64,000 bases of DNA, taken from assembly GCF_000011485.1 (NCBI RefSeq), contig NC_005071.1, forward strand, positions 1,491,347-1,555,346, read 5' to 3'. This stretch comes from Prochlorococcus marinus str. MIT 9313. GTDB lineage: Bacteria > Cyanobacteriota > Cyanobacteriia > PCC-6307 > Cyanobiaceae. Position numbers and translations under genes: made by a program. Numbering within the stretch: position 1 is the first letter of the stretch; each line of letters begins with the position of its first letter. Shown here in pieces: positions 37,880 to 50,898 of this stretch. The notes below the pieces were generated by a model that saw only the letters and a list, made by a program, of their open reading frames with translations, searched no databases and was not told the DNA's origin.

Positions 37880-39505
37880 ATGGCCATGGACATGCCCCCA
37901 GAGGGCGAAGAAAAGCTTCAGGTTTTCCAACAAGTTGGCACCCTTGCCATTGACCTTGGGAACACCACCACGGTTGTGGCCTTCCAGGCTGAACGTGCTG
38001 CCAGCCCTCAACTCCTCGATCTCCCACCAATCAGCCGTCGCCCAGGAGAAGTCCCAAGTTTGATCTGGGCCGGCCAAGGCAATGACCCCAACCCTCTAGT
38101 GGGGCAGCAAGTGGACGAAGCAGGCCTGGTGGGGCAGGGTCACACAAGCTTGAGCAGAGACTTCAAGCGCTGGATCGGTGCACCTCATCCAAGCAAAAGC
38201 GATGGCTCTTGCCTCTCGCCAGAACAGGCCGGAGAAATCTTGCTGCAGCAGATCTGGCGCCGACTCCCTCCCCATATCGAGGTGCGACGTCTTGTGCTCA
38301 CTGCGCCAGTGGAGAGCTATCGCGCCTATAGAACCTGGCTGAATCAGGTCTGCACAACACTGCCGGTTGAAGAGATCGCCCTGGTTGATGAACCCACCGC
38401 TGCTGCCATGGGTGCCGGCCTACCCCCAGGCTCCAAGCTGTTGGTGATGGACATCGGTGGCAGCACCATTGATCTATCCCTCGTGGCCCTCGAAGGTGGT
38501 GAAGGACGGGCGGCTCCAATCGCCCAATTACTTCGATTTGCTGGCCAAGATCTTGAGGACAGCAGCAAACAAGCCCTGCGCTGCGCACGCGTGCTTGGCA
38601 AGGCTGGACTGAAGTTGGGTGGACGGGACCTCGATCATTGGATTGCCAATCATCTTTATCCCGACGTTCCGCTCTCAGAAACACTCCTCAATGCTGCAGA
38701 GAGGCTCAAATGCCGCCTTAGCCAGGTGGATCTTCGCGCTGAGGCCACCCAGCTGGAGATTGCCGCCGATTCAGAAGGCAATGAAGTCCTGCCTCTACGT
38801 CTCTGCCGCAGGGAGCTGGAAGAGCTGCTCATCGCCAGAGGCTTGCTTAACAGCCTGGCCAGCCTGCTCAATGAAACCCTGGCAAGGGGGCGTGGCAATG
38901 GTTGCGAACTCAAAGACCTACAGGGGGTCGTAGCCGTCGGCGGCGGCGCACAAATCCCCCTCGTTCGCAGTTGGTTGCAGCAGCAAACACAACCAGCCCC
39001 ACTCCTCACGCCTCCCCCCATAGAGGCCGTTGCTGTTGGAGCCCTGCAACTCACACCGGGGGTCAAAGTTCAGGATGTACTGCACCGCGGAGTCTCTCTG
39101 CGCTGCTGGGATCAGCGAGGTGGCCAACATCATTGGCATCCGCTGTTCCTCGCTGGTCAGCCCTGGCCAACAACCGCCCCCCTTGAGCTTGTGCTGGCCG
39201 CCAGCCGGATCGATCAACTGGAGCTAGAGGTGGTGCTTGCTGAGCCAGACATCAACGAGAGCCATGAGGTCATCTACATCGATGGAATGCCAACCCTGCA
39301 ATCAAAGCCAGCAGAGCGCAAACTACATCCCTGGCCAGGAACCTGCCCTTCAGCTTCGCTTGCACTACAACCACCCGGTCAGCCGGGGCAAGACTGCCTG
39401 AGGTTGCAATTCTCCATCGATGACGATGCCCAGCTGCAGATGGAGGGGCTAGATCTACGCAGTGGTGAGCGGCTAGGCAAGCAAAAGCTTGGCACCGTGC
39501 AGTAA
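37880..39505 (+). CDS. Divergent Hsp70-like protein
   Basis: A 541-residue relative of DnaK. The ATPase domain has phosphate-1 LAIDLGNTTTVVAFQ, EPTAAAMGAG, phosphate-2 VMDIGGSTIDLSLV and the adenosine motif VVAVGGGAQIPLVR. After about residue 380 there is only a short beta-rich part (VSLRCWDQRGGQHHWHPLF and following) and no clear helical lid, so it is shorter than DnaK (~640). It probably is a specialised Hsp70, not the main chaperone. Two ATGs at 37880 and 37886 are possible starts. Confidence 0.82.
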   Translation: MAMDMPPEGEEKLQVFQQVGTLAIDLGNTTTVVAFQAERAASPQLLDLPPISRRPGEVPSLIWAGQGNDPNPLVGQQVDEAGLVGQGHTSLSRDFKRWIGAPHPSKSDGSCLSPEQAGEILLQQIWRRLPPHIEVRRLVLTAPVESYRAYRTWLNQVCTTLPVEEIALVDEPTAAAMGAGLPPGSKLLVMDIGGSTIDLSLVALEGGEGRAAPIAQLLRFAGQDLEDSSKQALRCARVLGKAGLKLGGRDLDHWIANHLYPDVPLSETLLNAAERLKCRLSQVDLRAEATQLEIAADSEGNEVLPLRLCRRELEELLIARGLLNSLASLLNETLARGRGNGCELKDLQGVVAVGGGAQIPLVRSWLQQQTQPAPLLTPPPIEAVAVGALQLTPGVKVQDVLHRGVSLRCWDQRGGQHHWHPLFLAGQPWPTTAPLELVLAASRIDQLELEVVLAEPDINESHEVIYIDGMPTLQSKPAERKLHPWPGTCPSASLALQPPGQPGQDCLRLQFSIDDDAQLQMEGLDLRSGERLGKQKLGTVQ

Positions 39506-39635
39506 CTGATTCATCCACGCCAACCTCAACGCAATCCAAAGGCAAGACGACCATGGGCTGAACTGGCCTCTGTCATCAAGACGAACAACGCAGATGCATG
39601 AACACAAAGTTCACCAGCTCAGCGTGTTGTCCTCA

Positions 39636-40187
39636 TCAAGGCAACTGGCGCAAGTAAACACCCTCTTCTCCATCCACATCAGAGAGGCGCAATTCGATGC
39701 TTTCCGTGCGACGAGTCGGAACTTTGCGACCACAGAAATCTGGTTGAATCGGCACTTCCCGATGCCCGCGATCCACCATCACCAACAGCATCACCCGCTG
39801 AGGCCTGCCCCAGGCCTGAAGAGCTTCAAGAGCAGCGCGCACTGTGCGTCCGGTAAAAATCACATCATCCACCAACACAACCTCTCGCCCCTCAACGCTG
39901 TTGGGGAGATCGGTGGGTTGCACCATCCGAGTACCGACTCGACCCAGATCATCACGATGAAAGGTGGGGTCCAAACTTCCCTGATCAATGCTATGGCCAG
40001 CAATGGGTTCCAACTCTTTGGCCAAGACACGAGACAGATGCACCCCTCGCGTAGGAATTCCCAGGAACAAAAGCTCCCGGCTATCAGCAACAGACTCGAG
40101 TACTTGAGAAGCAAGGCGCGAAAGGGTGCGACCGAGCTCCTGTTCAGAGAGGATCTCAACCCGTTCATCACTACCTTTGTCGATCAT
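39636..40187 (-). CDS. pyrR: PyrR bifunctional regulator/uracil phosphoribosyltransferase
   Basis: A 183-residue PRPP-binding protein that in other bacteria regulates pyrimidine genes by RNA binding and has weak UPRT activity. The PRPP motif VVLVDDVIFTGRTVRAAL and LLFLGIPTRGVHLS are typical, as is VMLLVMVDRGHREVPI. No PyrR-binding leader was recognised here. It is divergent from gpmI and convergent with the Hsp70-like gene. Confidence 0.93.
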   Translation of the reverse strand: MIDKGSDERVEILSEQELGRTLSRLASQVLESVADSRELLFLGIPTRGVHLSRVLAKELEPIAGHSIDQGSLDPTFHRDDLGRVGTRMVQPTDLPNSVEGREVVLVDDVIFTGRTVRAALEALQAWGRPQRVMLLVMVDRGHREVPIQPDFCGRKVPTRRTESIELRLSDVDGEEGVYLRQLP

Positions 40188-40344
40188 GGTCGTGACGATT
40201 AAGACGTGAGTTTATGCCGATCTTCTCTTGCCTCCAACATCAATCAATGCGTAAAAGCTGACGGAAGTCAGCACAAATGCAGACCAAGACCAAAGGAGGA
40301 AGTAACTTCAATCTGGAGAAGTCCTTAATAAGCAATAGCCCCGT

Positions 40345-41973
40345 GTGAACATGCCCAGCAGCAGTTCCGGAAATTCAAGGCATTTCAGCCGAGTTGCACC
40401 TGTAGTGCTGGCGATCCTTGATGGCTGGGGACATCGTGAGGAAGTTGAGCACAACTCCATCCGTAGTGCTGAGACTCCAATCATGGATGCCCTATGGCAT
40501 GCCTACCCCCACACCCTGATCGAAGCCAGTGGTGCCGCTGTCGGGCTGCCAGACAACCAGATGGGCAACTCTGAGGTCGGTCATCTCACCATCGGTGCTG
40601 GCCGGGTGATCCGTCAGGAACTCGTTCGCATCAGTGAAACCGTACAAGCCGGAAGGCTGGGGCAAACTCCTGCCCTGATTGCCCTAGCCGAACGGTTGCG
40701 CAAGTCTGACGGCACGCTTCACCTGTTGGGACTCTGCTCCGATGGCGGAGTCCATAGCCATATCAACCATCTCTGCGGTCTTTTGCACTGGGCTGCCGCC
40801 GCTGGGCTCAACAAAGTGGCAGTGCATCTCATCACCGATGGACGAGACACCCCGATTCAAAGTGCAAGCAAATACCTACACCAAATCGAAGACGCCATCA
40901 ACGCCAGTGGAGTAGGTGAGTTAGCCAGCCTCTGCGGCCGCTATTGGGCCATGGACCGTGACCACCGCTGGGAGCGCACGATCAGGGCCTATGAGGTACT
41001 CACCGACCCAAATCAATCGATCAGCAGAGTCACTGCCGAAGACGTTCTTAGCGCAAGTTATGCCAACGGAACCACCGACGAATTCCTAGAACCCACACGT
41101 CTTAGCAATAACTACTTCAAAGACGGGGATGGCCTCGTGATGTTCAACTTCCGTCCTGACCGCGCCAGGCAATTGGTGCAAGCCCTCACTCTTCCAGACT
41201 TCGATGGTTTCCCTCGAGCCAATCAGCCCAGCCTCGATGTCGTTACCTTCACCCAGTACGAACACGATCTCCCTGTAGGAGTAGCATTCCCTGCCGAATC
41301 ACTCGACGATCTGCTCGGTCAGGTGGTCTCTGAACACGGCCTACGCCAATACCGCACCGCAGAAACAGAGAAGTATCCCCACGTCACATATTTCATGAAT
41401 GGTGGCATCGAACAGCCACTAGCAGGCGAGGAGCGTCATCTTGTGCCATCCCCCCGCGTGGCTACCTACGACCTGGCTCCAGCGATGGCTGCTGACACGC
41501 TGACCGAGAGTTGTGTGAACGCGATTGAGAGTGGTGTGTATTCACTGGTCGTCATCAACTACGCCAATCCAGATATGGTTGGGCACACCGGTGTGATGGG
41601 AGCCGCTCAGGAAGCCATCAGCACCGTGGACCGCTGCATCGGCCGCTTGCTGGATTCGACCGGACGAATGGGCGGCACTCTGTTGATCACGGCAGACCAT
41701 GGCAATGCCGAACTGATGCAAGGTTCAGATGGTCAGGCTTGGACGGCTCACACCACGAATCCCGTACCTGTGATCTTGGTAGAAGGAGAGAAACGCAAGC
41801 TGGCTGGCTACGGCAATGACATCCAGCTGCGTGAAGGTGGTGGCCTGGCTGACATCGCACCTACGCTGCTGCAACTGCTTGATTTACCTAAGCCCGATGC
41901 CATGTCAGGCTTATCGTTGATTCAAGCCATTGATTCACCAACGCCCTCTGCACGACTCCCTCAACCCGTTTGA
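40345..41973 (+). CDS. gpmI: 2,3-BPG-independent phosphoglycerate mutase
   Basis: Interconverts 3- and 2-phosphoglycerate with two Mn ions. The 542-residue alkaline-phosphatase-superfamily enzyme shows [14 protein letters not shown], the catalytic Ser in [42 protein letters not shown], and the metal-binding ADHGNAELM and [14 protein letters not shown] at 40345 is the first start; the ATG at 40351 is two codons later and equally possible. Confidence 0.96.
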   Translation: MNMPSSSSGNSRHFSRVAPVVLAILDGWGHREEVEHNSIRSAETPIMDALWHAYPHTLIEASGAAVGLPDNQMGNSEVGHLTIGAGRVIRQELVRISETVQAGRLGQTPALIALAERLRKSDGTLHLLGLCSDGGVHSHINHLCGLLHWAAAAGLNKVAVHLITDGRDTPIQSASKYLHQIEDAINASGVGELASLCGRYWAMDRDHRWERTIRAYEVLTDPNQSISRVTAEDVLSASYANGTTDEFLEPTRLSNNYFKDGDGLVMFNFRPDRARQLVQALTLPDFDGFPRANQPSLDVVTFTQYEHDLPVGVAFPAESLDDLLGQVVSEHGLRQYRTAETEKYPHVTYFMNGGIEQPLAGEERHLVPSPRVATYDLAPAMAADTLTESCVNAIESGVYSLVVINYANPDMVGHTGVMGAAQEAISTVDRCIGRLLDSTGRMGGTLLITADHGNAELMQGSDGQAWTAHTTNPVPVILVEGEKRKLAGYGNDIQLREGGGLADIAPTLLQLLDLPKPDAMSGLSLIQAIDSPTPSARLPQPV

Positions 41974-42030
41974 GGCGAACGATCGCGAGCCGAAGTCAGA
42001 GCATGATCAACACATCCCTAGACTGAGGCC

Positions 42031-42261
42031 ATGATTATCTCTGTTCTCTCCTGGGTCTGGGTCGCTTCTGGCGTTCTCTTGATGTTGTTGGTCCTGTTGC
42101 ATAGCCCCAAGGGTGGTGGCATGGGAGGGATATCCGCTAGCGGCAGCTCCAGTTTCACAAGCACCAGCAGCGCCGAGGCAACCTTGGACAGGATCACCTG
42201 GACATGCCTAGCCATCTTCCTCACTCTTGCAGTGATCCTTAGCGCTGGCTGGCTCACTTGA
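42031..42261 (+). CDS. secG: Protein-export subunit SecG
   Basis: A 76-residue subunit of the SecYEG translocon with two membrane segments (about residues 2-23 and 53-74). The linking loop LLHSPKGGGMGGISASGSS carries the SecG glycine motif. It lies 57 bases after gpmI, on the same strand, a pairing seen in other cyanobacteria. Confidence 0.92.
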   Translation: MIISVLSWVWVASGVLLMLLVLLHSPKGGGMGGISASGSSSFTSTSSAEATLDRITWTCLAIFLTLAVILSAGWLT

Positions 42262-43000
42262 GCTGAGCTTTGATTCCTCCGTAGGCAAGCAAGATCATTA
42301 CCAAAAGGATTGAACAAACATGTGATTAACCTCGCCAATCGAGATCGAACTCATCACCATGTTTTTGCATGCCAAACTACAACTTAACCCCTCCTGCATA
42401 ACTCAGAAGTAAGGAAGCTAGTGGAATACACCTCAAAGCAAAAAAGAAATTTGAGGATGGCGACAGGAAGGGAAGCAGGCCTATCCAAACTCACCGCGAT
42501 TTAGCATAGACATAGTTTATTCAAAAGATTGCCTGCCTTAAGTTATTATTCAAAATAGGCAATTGTCATCGATCAACAACATGCTCTGACCTAAAGCAGC
42601 AGTAGCAATGCAAAGGTGATCTTGAGCACAACAAGAATCTCATCACTGAGCCAACAAAGCAATTTTAGTGATGATCAAGCAAGCACAGATGGCTCAAATA
42701 AAACATCAAGCTATGTTGTATACGATAAGCGGCAAAAACAATAAAGAGAGGATCTCTGATGCATAGAAGAAGAATTACAATACGCTTCTGCGGCTTACAA
42801 TGAATACAACAACAAAGCGAAGGGATGAAAAAATCAAGCATCAAAGCTTCTGGCACCCAAAAGCAAGTCAAAACTCCTTTGCTAAAATCAAGAGGCTAAA
42901 GACTATGCCACAAATGGGATTCAAGCTATAATCAAAGCGTCGGCAATGGCGACTTGCTCTACTGATTTCTTATCGACAAGACATTTATCGGAAACCCAAA
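42262..43000. other. Gap between secG and the orphan pair
   Basis: About 740 bases with no supported gene. The short frames are not protein-like, and no RNA family or strong terminator was recognised. The DNA looks AT-richer than the flanking housekeeping genes. Confidence 0.5.
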
Positions 43001-43291
43001 ATGGCAAAGGCACCAGAGGAGAAAACATCAAAGGCGCCAGAAGAAAAGATCACAACCGATACAATCATCTTACTTCTTATCAGGATTACTTTTATTATTT
43101 TTGACTCATTGAAAAGGCTTGTCTCTCTGCTTAATGCTGGGGTAACGAAAGACACACAAACGGATGAAAAGCAAATAGTTCCCGCCAAGGAGTCAAATGA
43201 TAAGCTAAAAGGATTACTCAAGAAAGAATTGGTCGACCTAGTCATTGCCTATGAGAAAGAAACAGGTATTGACCATCAAAGCGTCAAATAA
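43001..43291 (+). CDS. Orphan protein with KAPEEK repeat and one TM segment
   Basis: A 96-residue protein. The N-terminus repeats KAPEEKTS/KAPEEKIT (an imperfect 24-base tandem repeat in DNA). A hydrophobic stretch at about residues 20-34 (TIILLLIRITFIIFDSL) may span a membrane, and the C-terminal LKGLLKKELVDLVIAYEKE resembles a short SAP/Rho-N-like helical motif. No family recognised. Nearby AT-rich DNA and the unknown neighbour suggest a recently gained or fast-evolving gene. Confidence 0.55.
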   Translation: MAKAPEEKTSKAPEEKITTDTIILLLIRITFIIFDSLKRLVSLLNAGVTKDTQTDEKQIVPAKESNDKLKGLLKKELVDLVIAYEKETGIDHQSVK

Positions 43292-43390
43292 TTAGCCAGT
43301 CTGCAGCTCAGCGAGAGGCTGCCAACCCATTCAGTGGCATTCTTGCCAAAAATCAGTGCTCCATAAAAAATCATTTACCCTGAAAAGCAA

Positions 43391-43891
43391 ATGCCTCCCA
43401 AAGGAAAAGAACTTGCAACAATCATAGAGAAGGCTTCTCCTTTATATGATTACTGGAAATCACAACAAAATGAAGAAGATGAAAAGGCGAGATTGTCAAA
43501 GGCAAGCTCAAGCAATCGGGCTGCATATCTATTTAAAGAAGAGCCATACAAATGGGAGAATCTCTATCAAAGTATTACCAGGGAGATTACAAGAGGTGAC
43601 CGAGACTCAATCAGAGGCCTAAGGGTCATCCTAGATACGATCAACAGTTCAGAGAAAGAAAAGATGCTGAAAGCATTTGCCGACCACAAAATTATTACCG
43701 AAGAGATACTGTTGCTGGTCAAACAGGAAGACGCAAGCAAAACATCAACAAAGAAGAATTTATTTAGATTTGCACGCATACTATTTGCGATCTTTACTAA
43801 TCCATATTGCATCGAAATGAAGCGCCCAAAAGCGCACATTTACGAACGCACTGGTGCCGCTGTCTATGCATTAAGGAAAGCGATATCATGA
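43391..43891 (+). CDS. Orphan protein, 166 aa
   Basis: A Lys/Glu-rich soluble protein (MPPKGKELATIIEKASPLYD, SQQNEEDEKARLSKAS). The middle is predicted helical (SIRGLRVILDTINSSEKEKML), followed by LFRFARILFAIF, which may be an amphipathic or membrane helix. No family is recognised. It lies 99 bases after the KAPEEK gene on the same strand and may form a unit with it. Codon use looks AT-richer than in the flanking housekeeping genes. Confidence 0.6.
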   Translation: MPPKGKELATIIEKASPLYDYWKSQQNEEDEKARLSKASSSNRAAYLFKEEPYKWENLYQSITREITRGDRDSIRGLRVILDTINSSEKEKMLKAFADHKIITEEILLLVKQEDASKTSTKKNLFRFARILFAIFTNPYCIEMKRPKAHIYERTGAAVYALRKAIS

Positions 43892-44016
43892 ACATATCTA
43901 GAGTAAATTTAGCTTCAAATTGATGCTTGCAATGCAAGCATCAAGGCAGCAATGATCATGCCTATTGATCAGCACAACTCGCTCATAGTTGCTACCAGTG
44001 ATTGTCCTTCATATCG

Positions 44017-44042
44017 AAAAAAAGCACCCAGAAGGGTGCTTT
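44017..44042 (-). terminator. Terminator of groEL
   Basis: AGCACCC/GGGTGCT (44023-44040) around an AGAA loop, with a run of seven T on the minus strand (44017-44023), about 55 bases after groEL. The + strand side also has TTT, so it may work both ways, serving the orphan gene at 43891. Confidence 0.8.
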
Positions 44043-44071
44043 TGATCTGTTCTTGATGACATGTGACTTGT

Positions 44072-44089
44072 GGGACTCCGAAGAGTCCC
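44072..44089 (-). other. Second hairpin after groEL
   Basis: GGGACTC/GAGTCCC (44072-44089) with a CGAA loop lies 9 bases after the groEL stop and before the terminator. It has no T-run and may stabilise the mRNA 3' end. Confidence 0.5.
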
Positions 44090-44097
44090 GGCTTTGA

Positions 44098-45747
<1,650 letters not shown>

Positions 45748-45813
45748 TTAAAAATGATGGATTTGGTCAGTTGAAAGCCGGTGGCAGCTGAAAGTCAGAG
45801 TCAGCCGCAAAGC

Positions 45814-46125
45814 TCAGTTGACGACAGCAAGGATGTCCTTCTCGGACAACAGCACGTACTCATCTGTGCTGAGCTTGATGTCTGTACCTGCGTACTTGCT
45901 GTAAAGAACCTTGTCACCAACTCCCACTTCGGGGGCCTGGCGGGAGCCATCGTCATTGCGCTTTCCAGGGCCAACTTGAACCACCTCGCCCACCTGGGGC
46001 TTTTCCTTGGCGGTATCAGGCAAAAGGATGCCGCCCGCAGTTTTCTCCTCTGATTCAGAGACTTTCACAAAAACGCGATCTCCGAGAGGCTTAACGGTGG
46101 AGACGCTGAGAGAAACAGCTGCCAT
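45814..46125 (-). CDS. groES: 10-kDa co-chaperonin GroES
   Basis: A 103-residue lid for GroEL. It has [39 protein letters not shown], and [19 protein letters not shown]. The ATG at 46125 is chosen; the longer frame to 46206 runs into the CIRCE operator and has a Cys-rich part with no family match. First gene of the groESL operon. Confidence 0.96.
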   Translation of the reverse strand: MAAVSLSVSTVKPLGDRVFVKVSESEEKTAGGILLPDTAKEKPQVGEVVQVGPGKRNDDGSRQAPEVGVGDKVLYSKYAGTDIKLSTDEYVLLSEKDILAVVN

Positions 46126-46180
46126 GGGTGTATTGAAAGAGCAAGAACAGGGCGCCGAAGCACCACATAACGACCTGGAG

Positions 46181-46206
46181 TAGCACTCGTGGCCATTGAG
46201 TGCCAA
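46181..46206 (-). promoter_or_regulatory. CIRCE operator (HrcA binding)
   Basis: TAGCACTC-N9-GAGTGCCAA on the + strand, one or two bases off the CIRCE consensus TTAGCACTC-N9-GAGTGCTAA. It lies about 56 bases upstream of the groES ATG, in the region divergent with atpD. HrcA repression of groESL is established for this element in many bacteria; hrcA is not in the window. Confidence 0.85.
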
Positions 46207-46290
46207 CCCTATGTGTGTTGATGCTGTGCCGACTAGTGGATACCTGTGCGGGTCACCGAACCCTGAGAAGATCTCGCCATGCAGTGGTAA

Positions 46291-47820
<1,530 letters not shown>

Positions 47821-47825
47821 AGCCC

Positions 47826-47851
47826 AGCGGGGAGTGAGACATCTCCCCGCT
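47826..47851 (+). other. Stem-loop between atpD and atpC
   Basis: AGCGGGGAG (47826-47834) pairs perfectly with CTCCCCGCT (47843-47851) around an 8-base loop, 6 bases after the atpD stop. No T-run follows, so it is more likely an mRNA-stabilising or processing element than a terminator. Confidence 0.7.
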
Positions 47852-47904
47852 AATCACTTTCATCCCCATTCAGTTTCTCCACGTCAAACCCAAGCCTCCG
47901 AACC

Positions 47905-48306
47905 ATGTCTCTCACCCTCCGCGTTCTGGCACCTGACCAGAGTGTGTTCGACGGCACTGCTGAAGAGGTGATTCTTCCTAGCACCACAGGCCTGATTGGC
48001 ATCTTGCCAGGCCACATATCGCTTGTCACGGCCCTGGATATCGGTGTGATGAGGGTTCGAGCCAATGGGGCCTGGAACTCCATTGCCCTGATGGGTGGAT
48101 TCGCCGAAGTTGAAGCAGACGATGTCACAGTGTTGGTGAATGGTGCCGAACTCGGCAAGAGCATTGATGCAACAACTGCTGAAGCAGAGCTGGAACAAGC
48201 CAAGGCCAAAGTGAGCCAAATGGAAGGCCAGGAACCCTCAACCGAAAAAATAAAGGCACAACAGAACTTCAATCGCGCCCGAGCACGAGTTCAAGCCACT
48301 AAATAA
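47905..48306 (+). CDS. atpC: ATP synthase subunit epsilon
   Basis: A 133-residue part of the F1 central stalk that regulates ATP hydrolysis. [20 protein letters not shown] opens a beta-sandwich, followed by [16 protein letters not shown], and the C-terminal helical hairpin ends the protein. Normal size, 84 bases after atpD with a stem-loop in between. Confidence 0.95.
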   Translation: MSLTLRVLAPDQSVFDGTAEEVILPSTTGLIGILPGHISLVTALDIGVMRVRANGAWNSIALMGGFAEVEADDVTVLVNGAELGKSIDATTAEAELEQAKAKVSQMEGQEPSTEKIKAQQNFNRARARVQATK

Positions 48307-48339
48307 GCAAATCCATAGGCAGCTGCTGAGGACATTGAG

Positions 48340-49011
48340 TTGACGCTGCAGCTCTTACTCGACAGCGCAGACCCAAGCAAATGGGAAGCATGGCTTCCCA
48401 CAGGTCTTTTTGCTGGCATCACAACCAACCCAACACTACTGAGACGAGCCCAACAACCCTGCCAACTTGATCATCTCAAGAGCTTGGCTGCTGCCGCCGA
48501 ACGACTGGGTTGTTTAGAGCTGCATCTTCAAGCATGGGGAAAGCATGCCATCGAGCTAGCAGAATGCGGCGCTGCCTTGGCCCAATTGACGACACCAGCT
48601 CTCACTATTCACGTCAAACTGCCGATTACCCAAGCAGGAAGCCAAGCAGCCAGCACCCTGATCGCAGCAGAAATCCCCATCACATTCACGGCCTGTTTTG
48701 AAGCTCCCCAGGTCTTGATCGCTGCAGCCTTGGGTGCTCAACACATCGCCCCCTACCTCGGACGGATTAACGATCAAGGCCGTGATGGCTACACCGAATT
48801 GATAGCAATGCAACGAGCCCTAGAAGGAGTTGGCAGTAGCTGCAAACTCCTGGTGGCTAGTTTGCGCAGTCGTCGTGATCTCAGCCATTTGGCGGCAGCA
48901 GGAATCGACACCTTCACGATCAGTGCTGAGCTGGCTGAGGAGCTGTTTGAGGTTAAGGCCACCTTGGATGCTGCTGCTGCGTTTGAGCAAGACGCATGCT
49001 CTGGAGCCTGA
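48340..49011 (+). CDS. Transaldolase-family protein
   Basis: A 223-residue protein of the short transaldolase/fructose-6-phosphate aldolase group. It starts at TTG (48340) and shows LLLDSADPSKWEAWL, GITTNPTLLRRA, and the Schiff-base Lys in IHVKLPITQAGS. FTACFEAPQVLIAAALGA and ISPYLGRI-type (HIAPYLGRINDQGRDG) segments follow. Which of the two reactions it performs is not clear from sequence. It lies 33 bases after atpC. The N-terminus may differ by a few residues. Confidence 0.87.
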   Translation: MTLQLLLDSADPSKWEAWLPTGLFAGITTNPTLLRRAQQPCQLDHLKSLAAAAERLGCLELHLQAWGKHAIELAECGAALAQLTTPALTIHVKLPITQAGSQAASTLIAAEIPITFTACFEAPQVLIAAALGAQHIAPYLGRINDQGRDGYTELIAMQRALEGVGSSCKLLVASLRSRRDLSHLAAAGIDTFTISAELAEELFEVKATLDAAAAFEQDACSGA

Positions 49012-49054
49012 ACTACACGCTCGCCCATGCAGCCTCCGCTTCAGTTTCCCCATT

Positions 49055-49079
49055 AAAAAACTCCGCCTTAAAGGCGGAG
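49055..49079 (-). terminator. Terminator after PSRP-3 gene
   Basis: CTCCGCCT/AGGCGGAG (49061-49079) around a short TAA loop, with six T on the minus strand (49055-49060), 36 bases after the stop of the PSRP-3 gene. It may also stop convergent transcripts from the atpC side. Confidence 0.85.
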
Positions 49080-49114
49080 CCGGTCTGCAGAATTAATTCG
49101 TTCGGCTGGCTTGA

Positions 49115-49687
<573 letters not shown>

Positions 49688-49704
49688 TCAACACTCTCTA
49701 TCCA

Positions 49705-50490
49705 CTGAACCTGCAAGGCCTGCTGCTGTTTGACATCGACGGCGTGATCCGCGATGTAGCAGCCAGCTACCGCCGTGCCATCCAGGAAACAGTGCACCAT
49801 TACAGCGGCTGGCGGCCCAGCGTCGCTGAGATCGACGCACTCAAAACAGAAGGCATCTGGAATAACGACTGGGACGCCAGCCTGGAGCTCCTCAGACGTG
49901 ATCAGAAAAGCCGTAACCAAGCCCTAGAGCTACCGAGCCGCGAGCAGCTCATAGAGGTGTTTAGTCGTTTTTATTTTGGCGGTGATCCCAATGGCGACCC
50001 CAGCAATTGGCAGGGCTTTATCCGCAATGAGCCACTGCTGGTGAATCACAGATTCTTTGAGGAGCTAAGTTCGCTCGGCTTCGCCTGGGGGTTTGTTAGC
50101 GGTGCTGAGCCTCCTTCTGCCCGCTTTGTATTGGAACAACGCTTGGGGCTCAAGCATCCAACCTTGATCGCCATGGGCGAAGCACCTGATAAACCAGATC
50201 CCACTGGCCTGCTTCAACTAGCCAGCCAACTTGCTGGTAGGAGATTGGGTCAAGGCGTTCCAACAGTCGCCTACCTAGGCGACACGGTGGCCGATGTGCG
50301 CACAGTGATCAATGCCCGCCAGCAACAACCCGAGCAGCAATGGATGAGCTTGGCAGTCGCGCCACCCCATTTACATGGGATCGAGCAACAAGAAGCACGC
50401 AACGCCTATGAAGATCGACTGAAGCAGGCCGGCGCCGATCACATTCTGAGCTGCACAACCGATGCGATCGAGACCCTCAAAAACTGGTAA
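49705..50490 (+). CDS. HAD-superfamily hydrolase with non-standard start
   Basis: The 261-residue frame from 49705 begins LNLQGLLLFDIDGVIRD, which contains HAD motif I (DIDGV). Between the stop at 49678 and that motif there is no ATG, GTG or TTG in frame; only CTG codons (49705, 49711, 49720) are available. The first standard start, GTG at 49744, lies after the catalytic Asp and would give an inactive protein. GFVSGA (motif II) and GDTVADV (motif IV) are present. It resembles the TIGR01548-type HAD group. Substrate unknown. Confidence 0.8.
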   Translation: MNLQGLLLFDIDGVIRDVAASYRRAIQETVHHYSGWRPSVAEIDALKTEGIWNNDWDASLELLRRDQKSRNQALELPSREQLIEVFSRFYFGGDPNGDPSNWQGFIRNEPLLVNHRFFEELSSLGFAWGFVSGAEPPSARFVLEQRLGLKHPTLIAMGEAPDKPDPTGLLQLASQLAGRRLGQGVPTVAYLGDTVADVRTVINARQQQPEQQWMSLAVAPPHLHGIEQQEARNAYEDRLKQAGADHILSCTTDAIETLKNW

Positions 50491-50898
50491 ACATGCTGCT
50501 CAGGGATTTGGTTGGAAGCATGGCTAATGCTTGAGAGCTGATGCCATCAGCCCATGGCTCGAGCCAAACGCTTACTGCCGTCTGGCTGCAGTTTGAACAT
50601 CACGCTCAGGTGCAACAGCCGTCAGTTATTGATTGCTAAAGGGCTTAGCTCTAATGCCTAAATATCTTATTGGCAGTGCTCAATAAAACCAAGCAGAAAT
50701 TTGCGTTCGATGTGAACACAACCGAATAAACACCAACAAAGTTACCTGAAGACGCTACAAAGACTTGAGCTGGATTCATTCCCTAGAGGAGTGATCAATG
50801 TCACAGCAACACTTGAGAACGATCATCATCTAGGATTTTGATTAGAAAGATAGTGAAGTCGTCAAGAGGAGAAGCCTCCTCACAAAAACTTAAACACC
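50491..50898. other. Leader region of the double-glycine peptide gene
   Basis: About 400 bases without a standard gene. It holds an 11-codon mini-ORF (50798-50833) preceded by a GAGGAG box, and a perfect GAGGAG/CTCCTC hairpin (50866-50881) close to the peptide gene start. Confidence 0.5.
50798..50833 (+). CDS. 11-codon mini-ORF with strong ribosome binding site
   Basis: Reads MSQQHLRTIII then TAG, with AGAGGAG ending 6 bases before the ATG. It lies 65 bases ahead of the double-glycine peptide gene. It may be a leader peptide or chance; too short for composition tests. Confidence 0.25.
   Translation: MSQQHLRTIII

Noticed and set aside
39594-40202. 202-codon + strand frame
   Set aside because: Antisense to pyrR, whose PRPP motif is clear.
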